Notes: generated by a model not told the origin, from the letters alone. Shown: positions 1 through 8,697, counted from the first letter of the stretch. The stretch: DNA of 51,147 nt from Achromobacter pulmonis (GCF_902859765.1 NZ_CADIJV010000035.1:1-51147), one strand, 5' to 3'. A program made the numbers and translations.

Positions 1-1794
1 CAAGGCGCGCTGGGCCGCCGCCAGCGCCTGCTCGGCTTGCGCCGCGCTGGCTTCCGCATCGCGCAGCGCCTGGCGCGCGGCGGGCGCATCGGCGTCACCT
101 GCAGCCGCCGCCGGCGGCAGCAGCGCCAGCCTGTCGGCCAGCTGCGTGCGCCGTGCCTGAGCCTCATTGCGCTGGGCGCGCAATGCGTCCACGCCCTTGG
201 GCGCGTGGATCGCCAGTGTCTTGCGCATGGCTTCCAGCTCGCGCTGCAAGGCGATGCCGCGCGCATGGCGTTCCTCGGCCTCGGCCGCGTGGGCCACGCC
301 CAGGCGCGACAGCAAGGCGGCGCTGGCCGCCTGCATCTCGGCCAGCTCGCGCTTGAGCGCCGGCAGGTCCTGGCCACCCGGCTCGATGCGCAGGCGGCCC
401 AGTCCGGGCAGTTCCAGTTCGGCCGCGGCGGTCAGCAGCAACTCGCCGCTGCCGGCCAGCGCGGCGCCGTCCAGCCGCGCCTCGCGGCCCGCCTCCAGCG
501 CGTATGACAGGCGCGTGGCGATGGCCTGCTGGCGCAATTGCAAGTCGCCCAATGCGCGTTCGCTCTTGCGCAAGGCCTGGATGTCGGCGTCGGCGATCTC
601 GATGCGCACGGATTCGGCCTTCAAGGTCGAGCCCTGCTCGATCAGGCGGGTGGCTTCCTCGAGCGCGCCATCCAGGCGTTCGATGTCGCGCGCCAACTGC
701 TCGAGCTGGTGTTCGAGGTCGCGGCGGTCGGCCACGGCCTGTACGGCCGCGACCCGCTGGCGCGCCGCTTCGGCGGCGGCGGCGTGCGTGTCGCGCAGCT
801 TGCGGGCACGGGCCAACGGCGCCTGCGCCTCATGGACCGCCGCGCGCGCAGCCCGGGCCTGCGCCGCCAGGGCCTGGAATTCGGCTTCATCCTGCTGGTC
901 GCGGCGCACCTGTTCCTGCAGCACCGCGAGCGTCTGCGCCGCCTGGCGTTGTTCGCGTTGCAGCCCTTCGAACGCCTCGCGTTCCTTGGCCACGGCGGCC
1001 AGCCGGGCGCGCGCCTCGGCGGCGCGGGCCTCGAAGTCCTTCCACGGTTGGCCGGCCTCGGCGCGCGCATGCTCGGCGCGCAGCGCCGCCAGCCGGTCGA
1101 CGTCGGCATCGAGCTGGGCCTTGGCCTGGGCGCAACTGTCACGCTCGGCCTGGGCGGCGGCGAGCGCGTCCTCCGCGTCTTTGTAGATGCCCTTGGGACG
1201 GCCATTGCGCGCGTCCAGCAAGGTGGCGCGTTCTGCGGCCACGCGCTCGTACAGCCGGTCGCCGTCGCCGGAGGCCAACTCGCCCGACAATTGCGTCAGG
1301 GCTTCGCGCAGATGGCTGCCGGCATGGCCGGCGGCGGTTTGCAGGTTCTGGCCCTCGCCCTGCTGGATCCACAGCAGGCCCGGCACGCCGGCCAGGTCGG
1401 GCTTGCTCTGGCCACGCGTGGCCAGTTCGAAACCGAGCAGCGCGGCCAGCGTGTTCTCGGCTTCCTCGCCTTCAAGGCGCTGCGCGCCGCCGTCGACCAG
1501 CAGCTCGCAGCGGGCCCGCGACAGGAAGTATTTCTTCAGCTGGTAATCATGGCCGTCATGGCTGAACGCCAGCTCGACGCCGGGCCGCGCGCCGCTCTCG
1601 CCCCGTGGGGCCAGGTCGGACACGGTGCGGGTGCTGTAGCGCTCCAGGAACGCGGCGCGGATGGCCGCGGCCACGGTGCTCTTGCCGGCTTCGTTGGGGC
1701 CGACGAACAGGTTCAGGCCATCCTGCAGGCCATCCAGCACCAGCGGTTGGCGGAACTTGCGGAACTCTTCCAGGGCGATGCGCGTGAGCTTCAT
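1..1794 (-). CDS. SMC/SbcC-like AAA ATPase, DNA-repair exonuclease subunit (partial, C-terminus outside window)
   Basis: The reading frame starts at the ATG at 1794 and stays open to the window edge, so about 598 N-terminal residues are seen. Residues 1-40 form an SMC/RecF-type N-terminal ATPase half, starting MKLTRIALEEFRKF, with a Walker A motif GPNEAGKST near residues 32-40. Much of the remainder is rich in Ala, Glu, Arg and Gln and reads as long coiled coil. Walker B and the signature motif must lie beyond base 1. The start overlaps the stop of the phosphoesterase gene upstream by four bases (ATGA), indicating translational coupling. By family knowledge such pairs (SbcCD, YhaON) form ATP-driven nuclease complexes acting on DNA ends or hairpins. 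It resembles the YhaN-like branch more than classical SbcC, but the family assignment is not certain from the part seen. Confidence 0.85.
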   Translation of the reverse strand, partial: MKLTRIALEEFRKFRQPLVLDGLQDGLNLFVGPNEAGKSTVAAAIRAAFLERYSTRTVSDLAPRGESGARPGVELAFSHDGHDYQLKKYFLSRARCELLVDGGAQRLEGEEAENTLAALLGFELATRGQSKPDLAGVPGLLWIQQGEGQNLQTAAGHAGSHLREALTQLSGELASGDGDRLYERVAAERATLLDARNGRPKGIYKDAEDALAAAQAERDSCAQAKAQLDADVDRLAALRAEHARAEAGQPWKDFEARAAEARARLAAVAKEREAFEGLQREQRQAAQTLAVLQEQVRRDQQDEAEFQALAAQARAARAAVHEAQAPLARARKLRDTHAAAAEAARQRVAAVQAVADRRDLEHQLEQLARDIERLDGALEEATRLIEQGSTLKAESVRIEIADADIQALRKSERALGDLQLRQQAIATRLSYALEAGREARLDGAALAGSGELLLTAAAELELPGLGRLRIEPGGQDLPALKRELAEMQAASAALLSRLGVAHAAEAEERHARGIALQRELEAMRKTLAIHAPKGVDALRAQRNEAQARRTQLADRLALLPPAAAAGDADAPAARQALRDAEASAAQAEQALAAAQRAL

Positions 1795-2921
1795 TGCGCG
1801 CCTCCCGCGGCCGTGCCTTCGCGCTGGAACCGCAGCAGCAGCCGCAACGCTTCGCCAGCCACCGCCGCCTGATCGGGATCGGCCTGCATGGCCCGCAACT
1901 GCGCGGCCACTTCGCCGACATAACCGCTGGCGGCCCCCAGTTGCGCCAGATCGGCCTCGTCGGGTTCGAGCAACAGGCCGGAAAAATCGGCCAGCACGGC
2001 CCTGGCCTGCGCGGCAGCCTGAGCGACGGCGCGTTGCAGCGCCTCCCAGGTCGGCACGTTGACGTGGCCCTGCAATTCCAGCCGCAGCACGTCATCGGCC
2101 CGCAGCGCCGCCAGGCGTTCGGCCAGCGCCTGGGCGTCGGTCGGCAGGCTCAGGGTTTCGGTCCAGGCCGACCAGCGGTACCTGCCGGTGGCCACGCGTT
2201 CGACCTGCGGCGCGGCGCCGGGCGCGGCGATGCGCACGTCCAGCGCATAGCCGGGTTCGTTGCCACGGAAGCGGTCCTGCTCGGGCGTGCCGGCGTACCA
2301 GGTGCGTTCGTCGATGGACAGGCAACCGTGCCAGTCGCCCAGCGCCAGGTAGTCGAGCCGCGCGCGGGCGGCGCGGTCGGGCGCGATCGGGTTGGTGGCG
2401 TCGATCGTGTCGGGCAGGCGTCCGGCCACGCTGCCGTGGGCCAGGCCGACGCGGACACGGCCGGCCTGGGATTCCATGGCGTCGAAGGCCTGGGTGACGT
2501 CGTCGTAGGTATGGCGCTGCGTGAGCGGCGCGGCCAGCACCGCGAGGTTCTGCGGCGCCAGGTCGACCACGCCCGCGCGCAACGGCACTTGCACATTGGG
2601 CGGAATGCAGCCCAGTTGCGCGGCGCGGCTCCAGACGCTGTCGGCCAGCGCCGCGTCGTGGTTGCCGGCGATCATGACCCAGGGGCCGGTGTAGCCGGCC
2701 AGCGCGGCGAACAGGCGGCGGATGGTGCGGTCGGACACGGCCTGGGTGTCGAACACGTCGCCAGCCACCAGTACCGCGTCGACCTGGCGCTCGGCGGCCA
2801 GCGCGGCGATGCGCGTGACGACATCGATGCGGGCCTCGGCCAGCAAGGCGGCGTCATCGGTGTCGAACTGGCCGTACTGACGGCCGATCTGCCAATCGGC
2901 GGTATGCAGGAAATGGGTCAT
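1791..2921 (-). CDS. Calcineurin-like phosphoesterase, DNA-repair exonuclease (SbcD/YhaO-like)
   Basis: The protein has 376 residues from the ATG at 2921; an upstream in-frame start at 3005 would add 28 residues unlike the family, and MTHFLHTADW is the typical phosphoesterase beginning. The metal-binding motifs run in order: HTADWQIG (6-13), GDVFD (54-58), GNHD (86-89), a later LAHG and GDWHG. These are the ligands of a two-metal (usually manganese) nuclease centre. The C-terminal 130 residues would be the capping domain. Its stop overlaps the start of the SMC-like ATPase, so the two are predicted to be made together as a nuclease-ATPase complex. SbcD itself is similar; the spacing of motifs and the partner favour the YhaO-like group, which is an inference. 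Confidence 0.88.
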   Translation of the reverse strand: MTHFLHTADWQIGRQYGQFDTDDAALLAEARIDVVTRIAALAAERQVDAVLVAGDVFDTQAVSDRTIRRLFAALAGYTGPWVMIAGNHDAALADSVWSRAAQLGCIPPNVQVPLRAGVVDLAPQNLAVLAAPLTQRHTYDDVTQAFDAMESQAGRVRVGLAHGSVAGRLPDTIDATNPIAPDRAARARLDYLALGDWHGCLSIDERTWYAGTPEQDRFRGNEPGYALDVRIAAPGAAPQVERVATGRYRWSAWTETLSLPTDAQALAERLAALRADDVLRLELQGHVNVPTWEALQRAVAQAAAQARAVLADFSGLLLEPDEADLAQLGAASGYVGEVAAQLRAMQADPDQAAVAGEALRLLLRFQREGTAAGGAQ

Positions 2922-3011
2922 GCCGGGATTGTAGAGGCCCAGGCCGGCCGCCAGGGACATCCGCACGCGTGGCGCTGTCGCAGAAACATCCGCCCGGATT
3001 CGCACGGAACA

Positions 3012-3070
3012 ACGGCCCGGCGGGCATTGTGTGCCGGCCGGGCCGTCGGGACGCCGGCTTATGGCCGGCG
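3012..3070. repeat. Two GC-rich hairpins downstream of dadA
   Basis: Two inverted repeats lie between the dadA stop and the nuclease genes. The first pairs ACGGCCCGGC (3012-3021) with GCCGGGCCGT (3037-3046). The second pairs CGCCGGC (3052-3058) with GCCGGCG (3064-3070) around a five-base loop. Neither is followed by a T-run on either strand, so they are only weak candidates for termination of the dadA transcript. Confidence 0.4.
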
Positions 3071-3106
3071 CCGGGGGAAAAATGGATGGGAGGGATCGAC
3101 CGCGGA

Positions 3107-4408
3107 TCAGGCGCCCTTGCCGCCCAGCACCAACGGCCGTTCAGCCGACGCGTGGCGGTCGTAGCGCGACAGCGCCAGGCCGTCGGTGCGGATCTGCGGA
3201 CGCTGGCCCAGCACCTGGTCGGCCACCAGCTTGCCCGAGCCGCAGGCCATGGTCCAACCCAGCGTGCCGTGCCCCGTATTCAGGAACAGGTTGCCATAGC
3301 GGGTCGGGCCGACCACGGGCGTGCTGTCCGGCGTCATGGGGCGCAGGCCGGTCCAGAACTCGGCGCGGGCCACGTCGCCGCTGCCCGGGAACAGGTCGTC
3401 GACCACCAGTTCCAGGGTTTTGCGGCGGGCGTCCTTCAGGCGCAGGTCGAAGCCCGACAACTCGGCCATGCCGCCGACGCGGATACGGTCGTCGAAGCGG
3501 GTGACGGCGATCTTGTAGGTCTCGTCCAGGATGGTCGAGACCGGCGCGGCGGCGTCGTCCTTCATGGGGATGGTCAGCGAGTAGCCCTTGACCGGATACA
3601 CCGGCAGTTCCAGGCCGAGCGGCGCCAGAAAGTCGCGGGTGTAGCTGCCGAAGGCGGCGACGTAGCGGTCGGCCGTCAGGACGTCGTTGCCGACGCGCAC
3701 GCCAGTGACCTGGCCGCCGGCGGTGTTCAGGCCGCTCACCGACTGGTTGTAGCGGAACTCCACGCCCAGCGCCGCGGCCATTTCGGCCAGGCGGGTGGTG
3801 AACAGGCGGCAGTCGCCGGTCTCGTCGTTGGGCAGGCGCAGGCCGCCGGCCAGCTTGTGCAGCGAACGCGCCAAGGCCGGTTCGGCGGTCACCAGGCGGT
3901 TGCGGTCCAGCAGTTCGTAGGGCACGCCCACTTCTTCCAGCACCGCGATATCGCGGCGCGCGGCTTCCATCTGCGCCTCGGTGCGGAACAGTTGCAGCGT
4001 GCCGCGGGCGCGCTCTTCATAATGGATACCGGTGTCGGCGCGCAGTTCGCGCAGGCAGTCGCGGCTATATTCAGCCAGGCGCAGCATGCGTTCCTTGTTG
4101 ACCGCGTAGCGCTCGGCCGAACAGTTGGCCAGCATCGCCGCCATCCATTTCAGCTGATACAGGCTGCCATCCAGGCGGATCGCCAACGGCGCGTGCTTCT
4201 TGAACAGCCACTTGATGGCCTTGAGCGGAATGCCAGGCGCGGCCCATGGCGTGGAATAGCCCGGCGAGACCTGGCCGGCATTGGCATAGCTGGTCTCCAG
4301 GGCGGAGCCGGGCTGGCGCTCCAGCACCGTCACTTTGGCGCCCTGACGGGCCAGGTAATAGGCGGTGGTGGTGCCGATGACGCCGCTGCCGAGGACGATG
4401 ACGTGCAT
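3107..4408 (-). CDS. dadA: D-amino acid dehydrogenase, small subunit
   Basis: This 433-residue flavoprotein matches the length and character of DadA, which oxidises D-amino acids (classically D-alanine) to 2-oxo acids and ammonia and passes electrons to the respiratory chain at the inner membrane. The N-terminus [20 protein letters not shown] holds the FAD-binding GxGxxG dinucleotide fold, followed by an ERQ segment at the end of the second strand. The C-terminal part contains [16 protein letters not shown] and [11 protein letters not shown], both typical of DadA and related glycine/D-amino-acid oxidases. No alanine racemase (dadX) adjoins it. It is divergently placed from an Lrp/AsnC regulator 135 bases away, the usual arrangement for Lrp-controlled dadA, so substrate-responsive activation by that regulator is likely. 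Confidence 0.92.
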   Translation of the reverse strand: MHVIVLGSGVIGTTTAYYLARQGAKVTVLERQPGSALETSYANAGQVSPGYSTPWAAPGIPLKAIKWLFKKHAPLAIRLDGSLYQLKWMAAMLANCSAERYAVNKERMLRLAEYSRDCLRELRADTGIHYEERARGTLQLFRTEAQMEAARRDIAVLEEVGVPYELLDRNRLVTAEPALARSLHKLAGGLRLPNDETGDCRLFTTRLAEMAAALGVEFRYNQSVSGLNTAGGQVTGVRVGNDVLTADRYVAAFGSYTRDFLAPLGLELPVYPVKGYSLTIPMKDDAAAPVSTILDETYKIAVTRFDDRIRVGGMAELSGFDLRLKDARRKTLELVVDDLFPGSGDVARAEFWTGLRPMTPDSTPVVGPTRYGNLFLNTGHGTLGWTMACGSGKLVADQVLGQRPQIRTDGLALSRYDRHASAERPLVLGGKGA

Positions 4409-4465
4409 GATTCTTTCCGAAGTTTGGATTTGGTCGGGAATTTCGGTAGTCTAAGAGCCTGATCG

Positions 4466-4500
4466 CAGTGAAAAACACTGATTATTTTCATTCGGCAGTG
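4466..4500. promoter_or_regulatory. Candidate Lrp-type operator between dadA and its regulator
   Basis: The divergent spacer contains CAGTG-AAAAA-CACTG (4466-4480), a perfect five-base inverted repeat, and another CAGTG at 4496-4500 followed by CTTTTT. The AAAAACACTG and CAGTGCTTTTT elements are themselves nearly mirror-symmetric, with about two helical turns between CACTG and the second CAGTG. Repeated, phased half-sites are what Lrp/AsnC octamers usually bind; assigning the site to the neighbouring gene is an inference. Confidence 0.5.
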
Positions 4501-4543
4501 CTTTTTCCCGGACAGACCTCCTTTTTCGACCGCCAAAAGTGAA

Positions 4544-5011
4544 ATGCGCGACCTCGACCGTATCGACCTCAAAATCCTGGATATCCTGCAGCGCGAAGGC
4601 CGTATTTCCGTGACGGAACTGGCCGAGCGGGTGAGCCTGTCGGCCACCCCCTGCTCGGACCGCATCAAGCGCATGGAGCGCGAGGGTGTGATCTCCGGTT
4701 ACCATGCGCGCGTCAATCCGGCGGCGCTCGGCAAGAACCTGCTGGTGTTCCTGGAGATCAAGCTCTCTGCCAAGTCGGGCGACGTGTTCGACAAGGTCAA
4801 GAAAGAGCTGCTGTATGTGCCCGAAGTCATGGAATGCCACCTGGTGTCGGGCGATTTCGATTACCTGGTCAAGGCCCGCCTGACCGAGATGAACGAGTAC
4901 CGCCGTCTTCTGGGCGAGATCCTCAAGCGCCTGCCCGCGTCGGCCGAATCACGCAGCTATGTGGTGATGGAGGAAATCAAGGAGACCCTGTACCTGCCCG
5001 TCGACCGGTAG
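4544..5011 (+). CDS. Lrp/AsnC family transcriptional regulator
   Basis: The 155-residue protein has the family's standard length and layout. Residues 1-65 are the AsnC-type winged helix, starting DLDRIDLKILDILQREGR with the recognition segment SLSATPCSDRIKRME. Residues about 70-145 are the RAM effector domain, with VFLEIKLS, PEVMECHLVSGDFDYLVKA and a C-terminal strand SYVVMEEIKET. The motif GDFDYLVKA is typical of amino-acid responsive members. It is divergent from dadA, so it probably senses an amino acid such as alanine and controls dadA and itself. It resembles DadR/BkdR/Lrp proteins; the exact ligand cannot be read from sequence. Confidence 0.9.
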   Translation: MRDLDRIDLKILDILQREGRISVTELAERVSLSATPCSDRIKRMEREGVISGYHARVNPAALGKNLLVFLEIKLSAKSGDVFDKVKKELLYVPEVMECHLVSGDFDYLVKARLTEMNEYRRLLGEILKRLPASAESRSYVVMEEIKETLYLPVDR

Positions 5012-5120
5012 CAATTCCCGCGTCTTGTTACCGGACCTTGCGCCGCCTGCTGCTATGCTGGCGGCCCTTCCGGTTCGCGCGACGCGCCGAGCCCGACCCC
5101 GATTTCCTGGCTTTACGACT

Positions 5121-5879
5121 ATGACCCGTCTCTACAAGTACTTTTTCCGTGGACTGATCACCGTCCTGCCGCTGGCGCTGACGATCTACCTGCTGTACAT
5201 CTTCCTGGCCTGGACCGAGGCAGTGGCGCTGACCTTCCTGCGCCCCTTCATCGGCGGCTTCTACTTCCCGGGCCTGGGATTGCTGCTGGGCATCCTGGGC
5301 ATCCTGGCGATCGGCTACCTGGTGTCCAAGGAGCGCGTCAAGCGCGTCATGACGCTGCTGGAAATGCCCTTCACCAACCTGCCGGTGGTCAAGAGCATCT
5401 ATTCGTCGCTCAAGAGCTTCGCCGACTACTTCTCGCCCAGCTCCAAGGCCACCGCCCAGCAGGTGGTGATCCTGCGCATCCCGGGCCAGCAGTTGGAGCT
5501 GGTCGGCCTGGTGACGCGCCGCAGCCTGGAAGGCCTGCCGGAAGGTTTCTCCCAGGGCGACCGGGTCGCCGTCTATCTGCCGATGGGCTATATGATCGGG
5601 GGGTACACCGTGTTCGTGCCGCAGGAATGGGTGCAGCCGATCCAGATGTCGGTCGAGGAAGCCATGCGCTCGTCGCTGATTGCCTGGATGGCGCGCGCCG
5701 AAGCCCCCAATGGCCGTCCGGTGGCGCCGGCCGACGCGCCGCCCGGCCCGCCCGTGCCCCCCCGCCGGCGGCAATGTGCCGGATGGCCAGGGCTGAGCGC
5801 CGCCCGCCTTTCTTTCAACAGCCGTTCTTTCCATGCCCATCATCGAATTCACGCTTGCCGAAGGCAGCCCTTTTATTGA
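5121..5879 (+). CDS. DUF502 family membrane protein, C-terminus probably frameshifted
   Basis: The start at 5121 gives MTRLYKYFFRGLITVLPLAL, the typical DUF502 beginning; an earlier in-frame start at 5025 adds an unlikely Arg/Pro-rich leader. There are two membrane segments, about residues 10-32 and 48-68, followed by a conserved soluble part with LPVVKSIYSSLKSF and YLPMGYMIGGYTVFVP. The family's function is unknown. As read, the frame runs 47 bases into the next gene and ends in an Arg/His-rich tail. The cause is a run of seven C at 5757-5763: with six C the frame would give a Gly/Asn tail and stop at 5794-5796, before the next start, for a protein of 224 residues. A sequencing slip or true homopolymer variation could explain this. 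Confidence 0.85.
   Translation: MTRLYKYFFRGLITVLPLALTIYLLYIFLAWTEAVALTFLRPFIGGFYFPGLGLLLGILGILAIGYLVSKERVKRVMTLLEMPFTNLPVVKSIYSSLKSFADYFSPSSKATAQQVVILRIPGQQLELVGLVTRRSLEGLPEGFSQGDRVAVYLPMGYMIGGYTVFVPQEWVQPIQMSVEEAMRSSLIAWMARAEAPNGRPVAPADAPPGPPVPPRRRQCAGWPGLSAARLSFNSRSFHAHHRIHACRRQPFY
5757..5763. other. C7 homopolymer at which the DUF502 frame appears to slip
   Basis: Seven consecutive C follow the in-frame GTG at 5754. One C fewer restores a short ending with a stop at 5794-5796; seven C carries the frame past the start of the downstream S4 gene. Confidence 0.6.
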
Positions 5880-6057
5880 AGTCAACCAGCTGCTCAAGGC
5901 CACCGGCGTCTGCGACAGCGGCGGCGCCGGCAAGATGCTGGTGGCCGCCGGCCACGTGAGCGTGGGCGGCGTGGTTGAACATCGCAAGACCGCCAAGATC
6001 CGGCCCGGCCAGATCGTCACCTGCGGCGACACGCGTATCGTGGTGCGCGCATCATGA
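5833..6057 (+). CDS. Small S4-domain RNA-binding protein (YbcJ-like)
   Basis: The protein has 74 residues and is essentially a single S4 fold. The pattern is visible: INQLLKATG-like helix (here VNQLLKATGVCDSGGAGK), then the basic AAGHVSVGGVVEHRKTAKIRPGQIV loop, which in S4 proteins contacts structured RNA. Small stand-alone members such as E. coli YbcJ share this size. The target RNA is not known from sequence. Its last four bases overlap the start of the Mrr-like gene (ATGA at 6054-6057), so the two are probably co-translated. Confidence 0.85.
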   Translation: MPIIEFTLAEGSPFIEVNQLLKATGVCDSGGAGKMLVAAGHVSVGGVVEHRKTAKIRPGQIVTCGDTRIVVRAS

Positions 6058-6629
6058 AGTTCAAGATGTCGCAGAATTCCATCTTCGCGGTGCTGCTGCG
6101 CTCGCCCTGGTGGATGAGCGCCGGCGTGGCGCTGCTGCTGTCGGCGGGCGGTTTCGCCGTCCTGCCGCTGGAGTACGCGGCCATGGGCGTGTTCGCGGCG
6201 GTGCCGTTCGCGGTGATCGCCATCATGGCGGCTTACAAGCAACTGCGCGCGCCCTCGGGCGCCCGCGTCGAGGCCGTGGCGCAAGCCGCCGCGGCCATGT
6301 CTTGGCAGCAATTCGCCGCCACGGTCGAAGCCGGCTTTCGCCGCGACGGCTGCGAGGTCGAACGGCTGCAAGGACCCGGCGCCGATTTCGCCCTGACCAA
6401 GGACGGCCACGTCGCGATGGTCGGCGCCAAGCGCTGGAAGGCCGCGCGCGTCGGCGTCGAGCCCCTGCGCGAACTGCAGACCGCGCGCGAAAAGCGCGGC
6501 GCACGCGAAGCCATTTATATCGCCCTGGGCGAGGTATCCGACAACGCACTGCAGTACGCCCGCGCCCAGGGCGTGTCGCTGATGACGGCGCCGGAACTGG
6601 CCAAGCTGCTGCGCGACCTGAAACCCTGA
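6054..6629 (+). CDS. Membrane-anchored Mrr-cat-like (restriction endonuclease fold) protein with degenerate motif
   Basis: The 191-residue protein has two N-terminal membrane segments (about residues 13-34 and 38-60) and a cytoplasmic domain that follows the Mrr catalytic pattern: a MSWQQFAATVEAGFRRDGCEV opening helix, then GADFALTKDG, then VGAKRWKAARVGVEPLREL and a final VSDNALQYARAQGV segment. In active Mrr-type nucleases the core is D followed by (E/Q)-x-K. Here the Asp and Lys are kept but the residue two before the Lys is Gly instead of Gln or Glu, so catalytic activity is doubtful. Membrane-anchored Mrr-fold proteins are common in beta-proteobacteria and have no established role. It overlaps the S4 gene by four bases and precedes the TPR gene by 93 bases. 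Confidence 0.75.
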   Translation: MKFKMSQNSIFAVLLRSPWWMSAGVALLLSAGGFAVLPLEYAAMGVFAAVPFAVIAIMAAYKQLRAPSGARVEAVAQAAAAMSWQQFAATVEAGFRRDGCEVERLQGPGADFALTKDGHVAMVGAKRWKAARVGVEPLRELQTAREKRGAREAIYIALGEVSDNALQYARAQGVSLMTAPELAKLLRDLKP

Positions 6630-6722
6630 CCGCCGGCGCCGGGCCGGACGCCCGCGCCGATCCCAGCCGCCGCGAATGCCGCGCCCGCGCGCTTGGCGCC
6701 TGAACCCTGGAAACGACATCCC

Positions 6723-8615
6723 ATGAGCTTCCTGAAGAAACAGCCTGGCAAGCAAGCCGCCCCCGCCGCTGACGGCGCCTCGCCCGCGACGGACGCCGCG
6801 CCGGTTGCCGGACCGGACGAACAGGCCGGCATGATCCGCGCCTACGACGCCTACGGCCGCGAGATCTTCGTGCCGCGCGACCAATGGCGCGACAACGTGC
6901 TGGCCGGCGCCATCGAGCGCCACTGGGATGACGCCGATTCCCTGGCCGGCCTGATCATCCAGTCGCTTGGCGACGGCTTCATCGATGAAATGCTCAAGCC
7001 CGCCGACCGTCTGGTCGAACTGCAGCCCGGCGTCGAGCGCGGCGTGGTGCTGCAGGCCATCGTCCACATGAAAACCGGCCGCCTGGACCAGGCCGAGCGT
7101 GCCCTGCGCGACTTCATCGGCCAACATGGCGCAACCGGTGTCGTCCTGACCAACCTGGCCAAGATCCAGGACGAGCGCGGCGACGAGGCTGCCGCCCTGG
7201 AAACGCTGTGGCGCGCGCTGGAACTGGACCCGAACCAGGACAACGGCCTGGGCTGGTACGAGGCCATCCACCGCGAGCACGGCGGCGATGCGGCCGGCGT
7301 GGCCGCCATGCGCAAGGTCGCCGCGCTGCCCGGCAGCTGGCGCGCCCAGCTGTGGCTGGCGCACGGCGAACTGGGCGCGCACAACCTGTCCGGCGCGCTC
7401 GCCATGTACCAACAAGCGCTGACGCGCGCCGGCACGCCCGCGCCCGCCGACCTGCTGGCGCAGATGAGCGGCGATCTGGGCAACGCCGGCGCGATCGAGC
7501 CGATCGTGCAGCTCGCCGGGCCGCGCTTCGATGCCGCCGTGCACGGCATCCAGGTCGGCAACAACCTGATCCGCGCCTACGTCGAACTGGGCCGGCCCGA
7601 CCAGGCCCGCGCCATCCTCGACCAGCTCTACGCGCAGCAGCGCCCCGACTGGAAGGACAACCTGGCCTATTGGGACACCGAACTGGCGCGCGCCGCGCTG
7701 GGCGACGGCGCGGCCGAACCGGCGCAGATGCGGCTGGCGATGCTGCTGGGTCGCGGCCCGGTGTGGCTGACGCCCGAGTCGCCCGCGGCGGCGCTGTTCA
7801 CACCGGTGACGCCCGACCGTCCACTGGTGTCGTTCCTGGGCGGCTCGGCCGAGATCGGCGCGGCGCCCGAGCGCGCCGAGCGGCAACTGGCCGACGCCAC
7901 CGGCCGCCTGAGCCGCGCGCTGCCGCTGTACTTCAACGAGCAGTTGGCGCTGCGCTGCGGCCTGCGCACGCAGACGCTGGTGCCGTGGCTGACCGAACCC
8001 CATCCCGGCTTCCTGTTGAGCGGCGCGGCCTGGGACGACACCGATGCCGTCGGCTACGCGCAGCAATGCGAGGCGCAAAGCGATTTCGTAGTGATCTCGC
8101 ACCTGGTCACCACCGCCGAGCCGTGGCGCGCCGAGGTGCGCATGGTGCGCACCGAAGACGCCGAGTGCGTCGGCGCCCTGTCGGCCGAATTCCCGATGGC
8201 CGACCCGACCGCCGCGATTCAGCGCCTGACCGAGGAGCTGGTGGCGCTGGCAGGCCGCGTCACCGCGCGGCCGCCGTTGACGGCCCCGGCCCACTATACG
8301 GTCCCGGACGGCGCGGCCTTCCCGTATTACCTGCTGCGCCTGGAGCAGTTGCTGGCGGTGCGCTGCAACGGCGCCAACCCGGACCAGCCCGGGCAGCTCA
8401 ATGGCGAACGCGAGATCCTGGACGGCAACCTGCGCCAGTGCCTGGATTTTCCGCACAGCGTCAACGCGCGCCTGCTGCTGGCGCAGACGGTGCGCGCCAT
8501 GAAGACGGTACGGCCCGACGTAGCCGGCGAGTTCGAGGAAAAGATCGCGCGGCTGCAACGCGAGCAGCCACTGGCGGCGCCGGCGCAGGCCGCGGTGCAG
8601 GCCCTGCTGGACTGA
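6723..8615 (+). CDS. TPR-repeat protein of unknown function
   Basis: The ATG at 6723 begins MSFLKKQPGKQ; an in-frame start at 6693 has no advantage. The product has 630 residues. Residues 1-35 are low-complexity Ala/Pro/Gly. From about residue 85 to 300 there are several TPR-like helical pairs with the usual spacing, for example TGRLDQAERALRDFI, DEAAALETLWRALELDP and LSGALAMYQQAL. The C-terminal half is not repeat-like and contains LPLYFNEQLALRCG and a segment around ISHLVTTAEPWRAEVRM that looks like a globular alpha/beta domain; I do not recognise it. There is no signal peptide or membrane segment, so it is probably cytoplasmic and acts through protein contacts. Its neighbours (S4, Mrr-like) give no firm hint. 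Confidence 0.8.
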   Translation: MSFLKKQPGKQAAPAADGASPATDAAPVAGPDEQAGMIRAYDAYGREIFVPRDQWRDNVLAGAIERHWDDADSLAGLIIQSLGDGFIDEMLKPADRLVELQPGVERGVVLQAIVHMKTGRLDQAERALRDFIGQHGATGVVLTNLAKIQDERGDEAAALETLWRALELDPNQDNGLGWYEAIHREHGGDAAGVAAMRKVAALPGSWRAQLWLAHGELGAHNLSGALAMYQQALTRAGTPAPADLLAQMSGDLGNAGAIEPIVQLAGPRFDAAVHGIQVGNNLIRAYVELGRPDQARAILDQLYAQQRPDWKDNLAYWDTELARAALGDGAAEPAQMRLAMLLGRGPVWLTPESPAAALFTPVTPDRPLVSFLGGSAEIGAAPERAERQLADATGRLSRALPLYFNEQLALRCGLRTQTLVPWLTEPHPGFLLSGAAWDDTDAVGYAQQCEAQSDFVVISHLVTTAEPWRAEVRMVRTEDAECVGALSAEFPMADPTAAIQRLTEELVALAGRVTARPPLTAPAHYTVPDGAAFPYYLLRLEQLLAVRCNGANPDQPGQLNGEREILDGNLRQCLDFPHSVNARLLLAQTVRAMKTVRPDVAGEFEEKIARLQREQPLAAPAQAAVQALLD

Positions 8616-8697
8616 GACCCGGCGGGCGCGGCGTTCTGCCCTGCCCGCCACGTCCAGCGCGCCGCCGGCGCGGGCGGCCGCCAAACGGCGCCTCCGC

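Noticed and set aside
3012-3070. Rho-independent terminator for dadA
   Set aside because: Stems are perfect but no T-run follows on the minus strand, so I list them only as hairpins.
6054-8615. A restriction-modification or anti-phage defence island
   Set aside because: No methylase, specificity, or second nuclease gene; the Mrr-like motif is degenerate and neighbours are not defence genes.
5028-8684. A 1218-codon open frame on the minus strand across five plus-strand genes
   Set aside because: It is a GC-driven antisense shadow: low-complexity Gly/Arg/Gln/His content, no family motif, and the opposite strand carries clear genes throughout.
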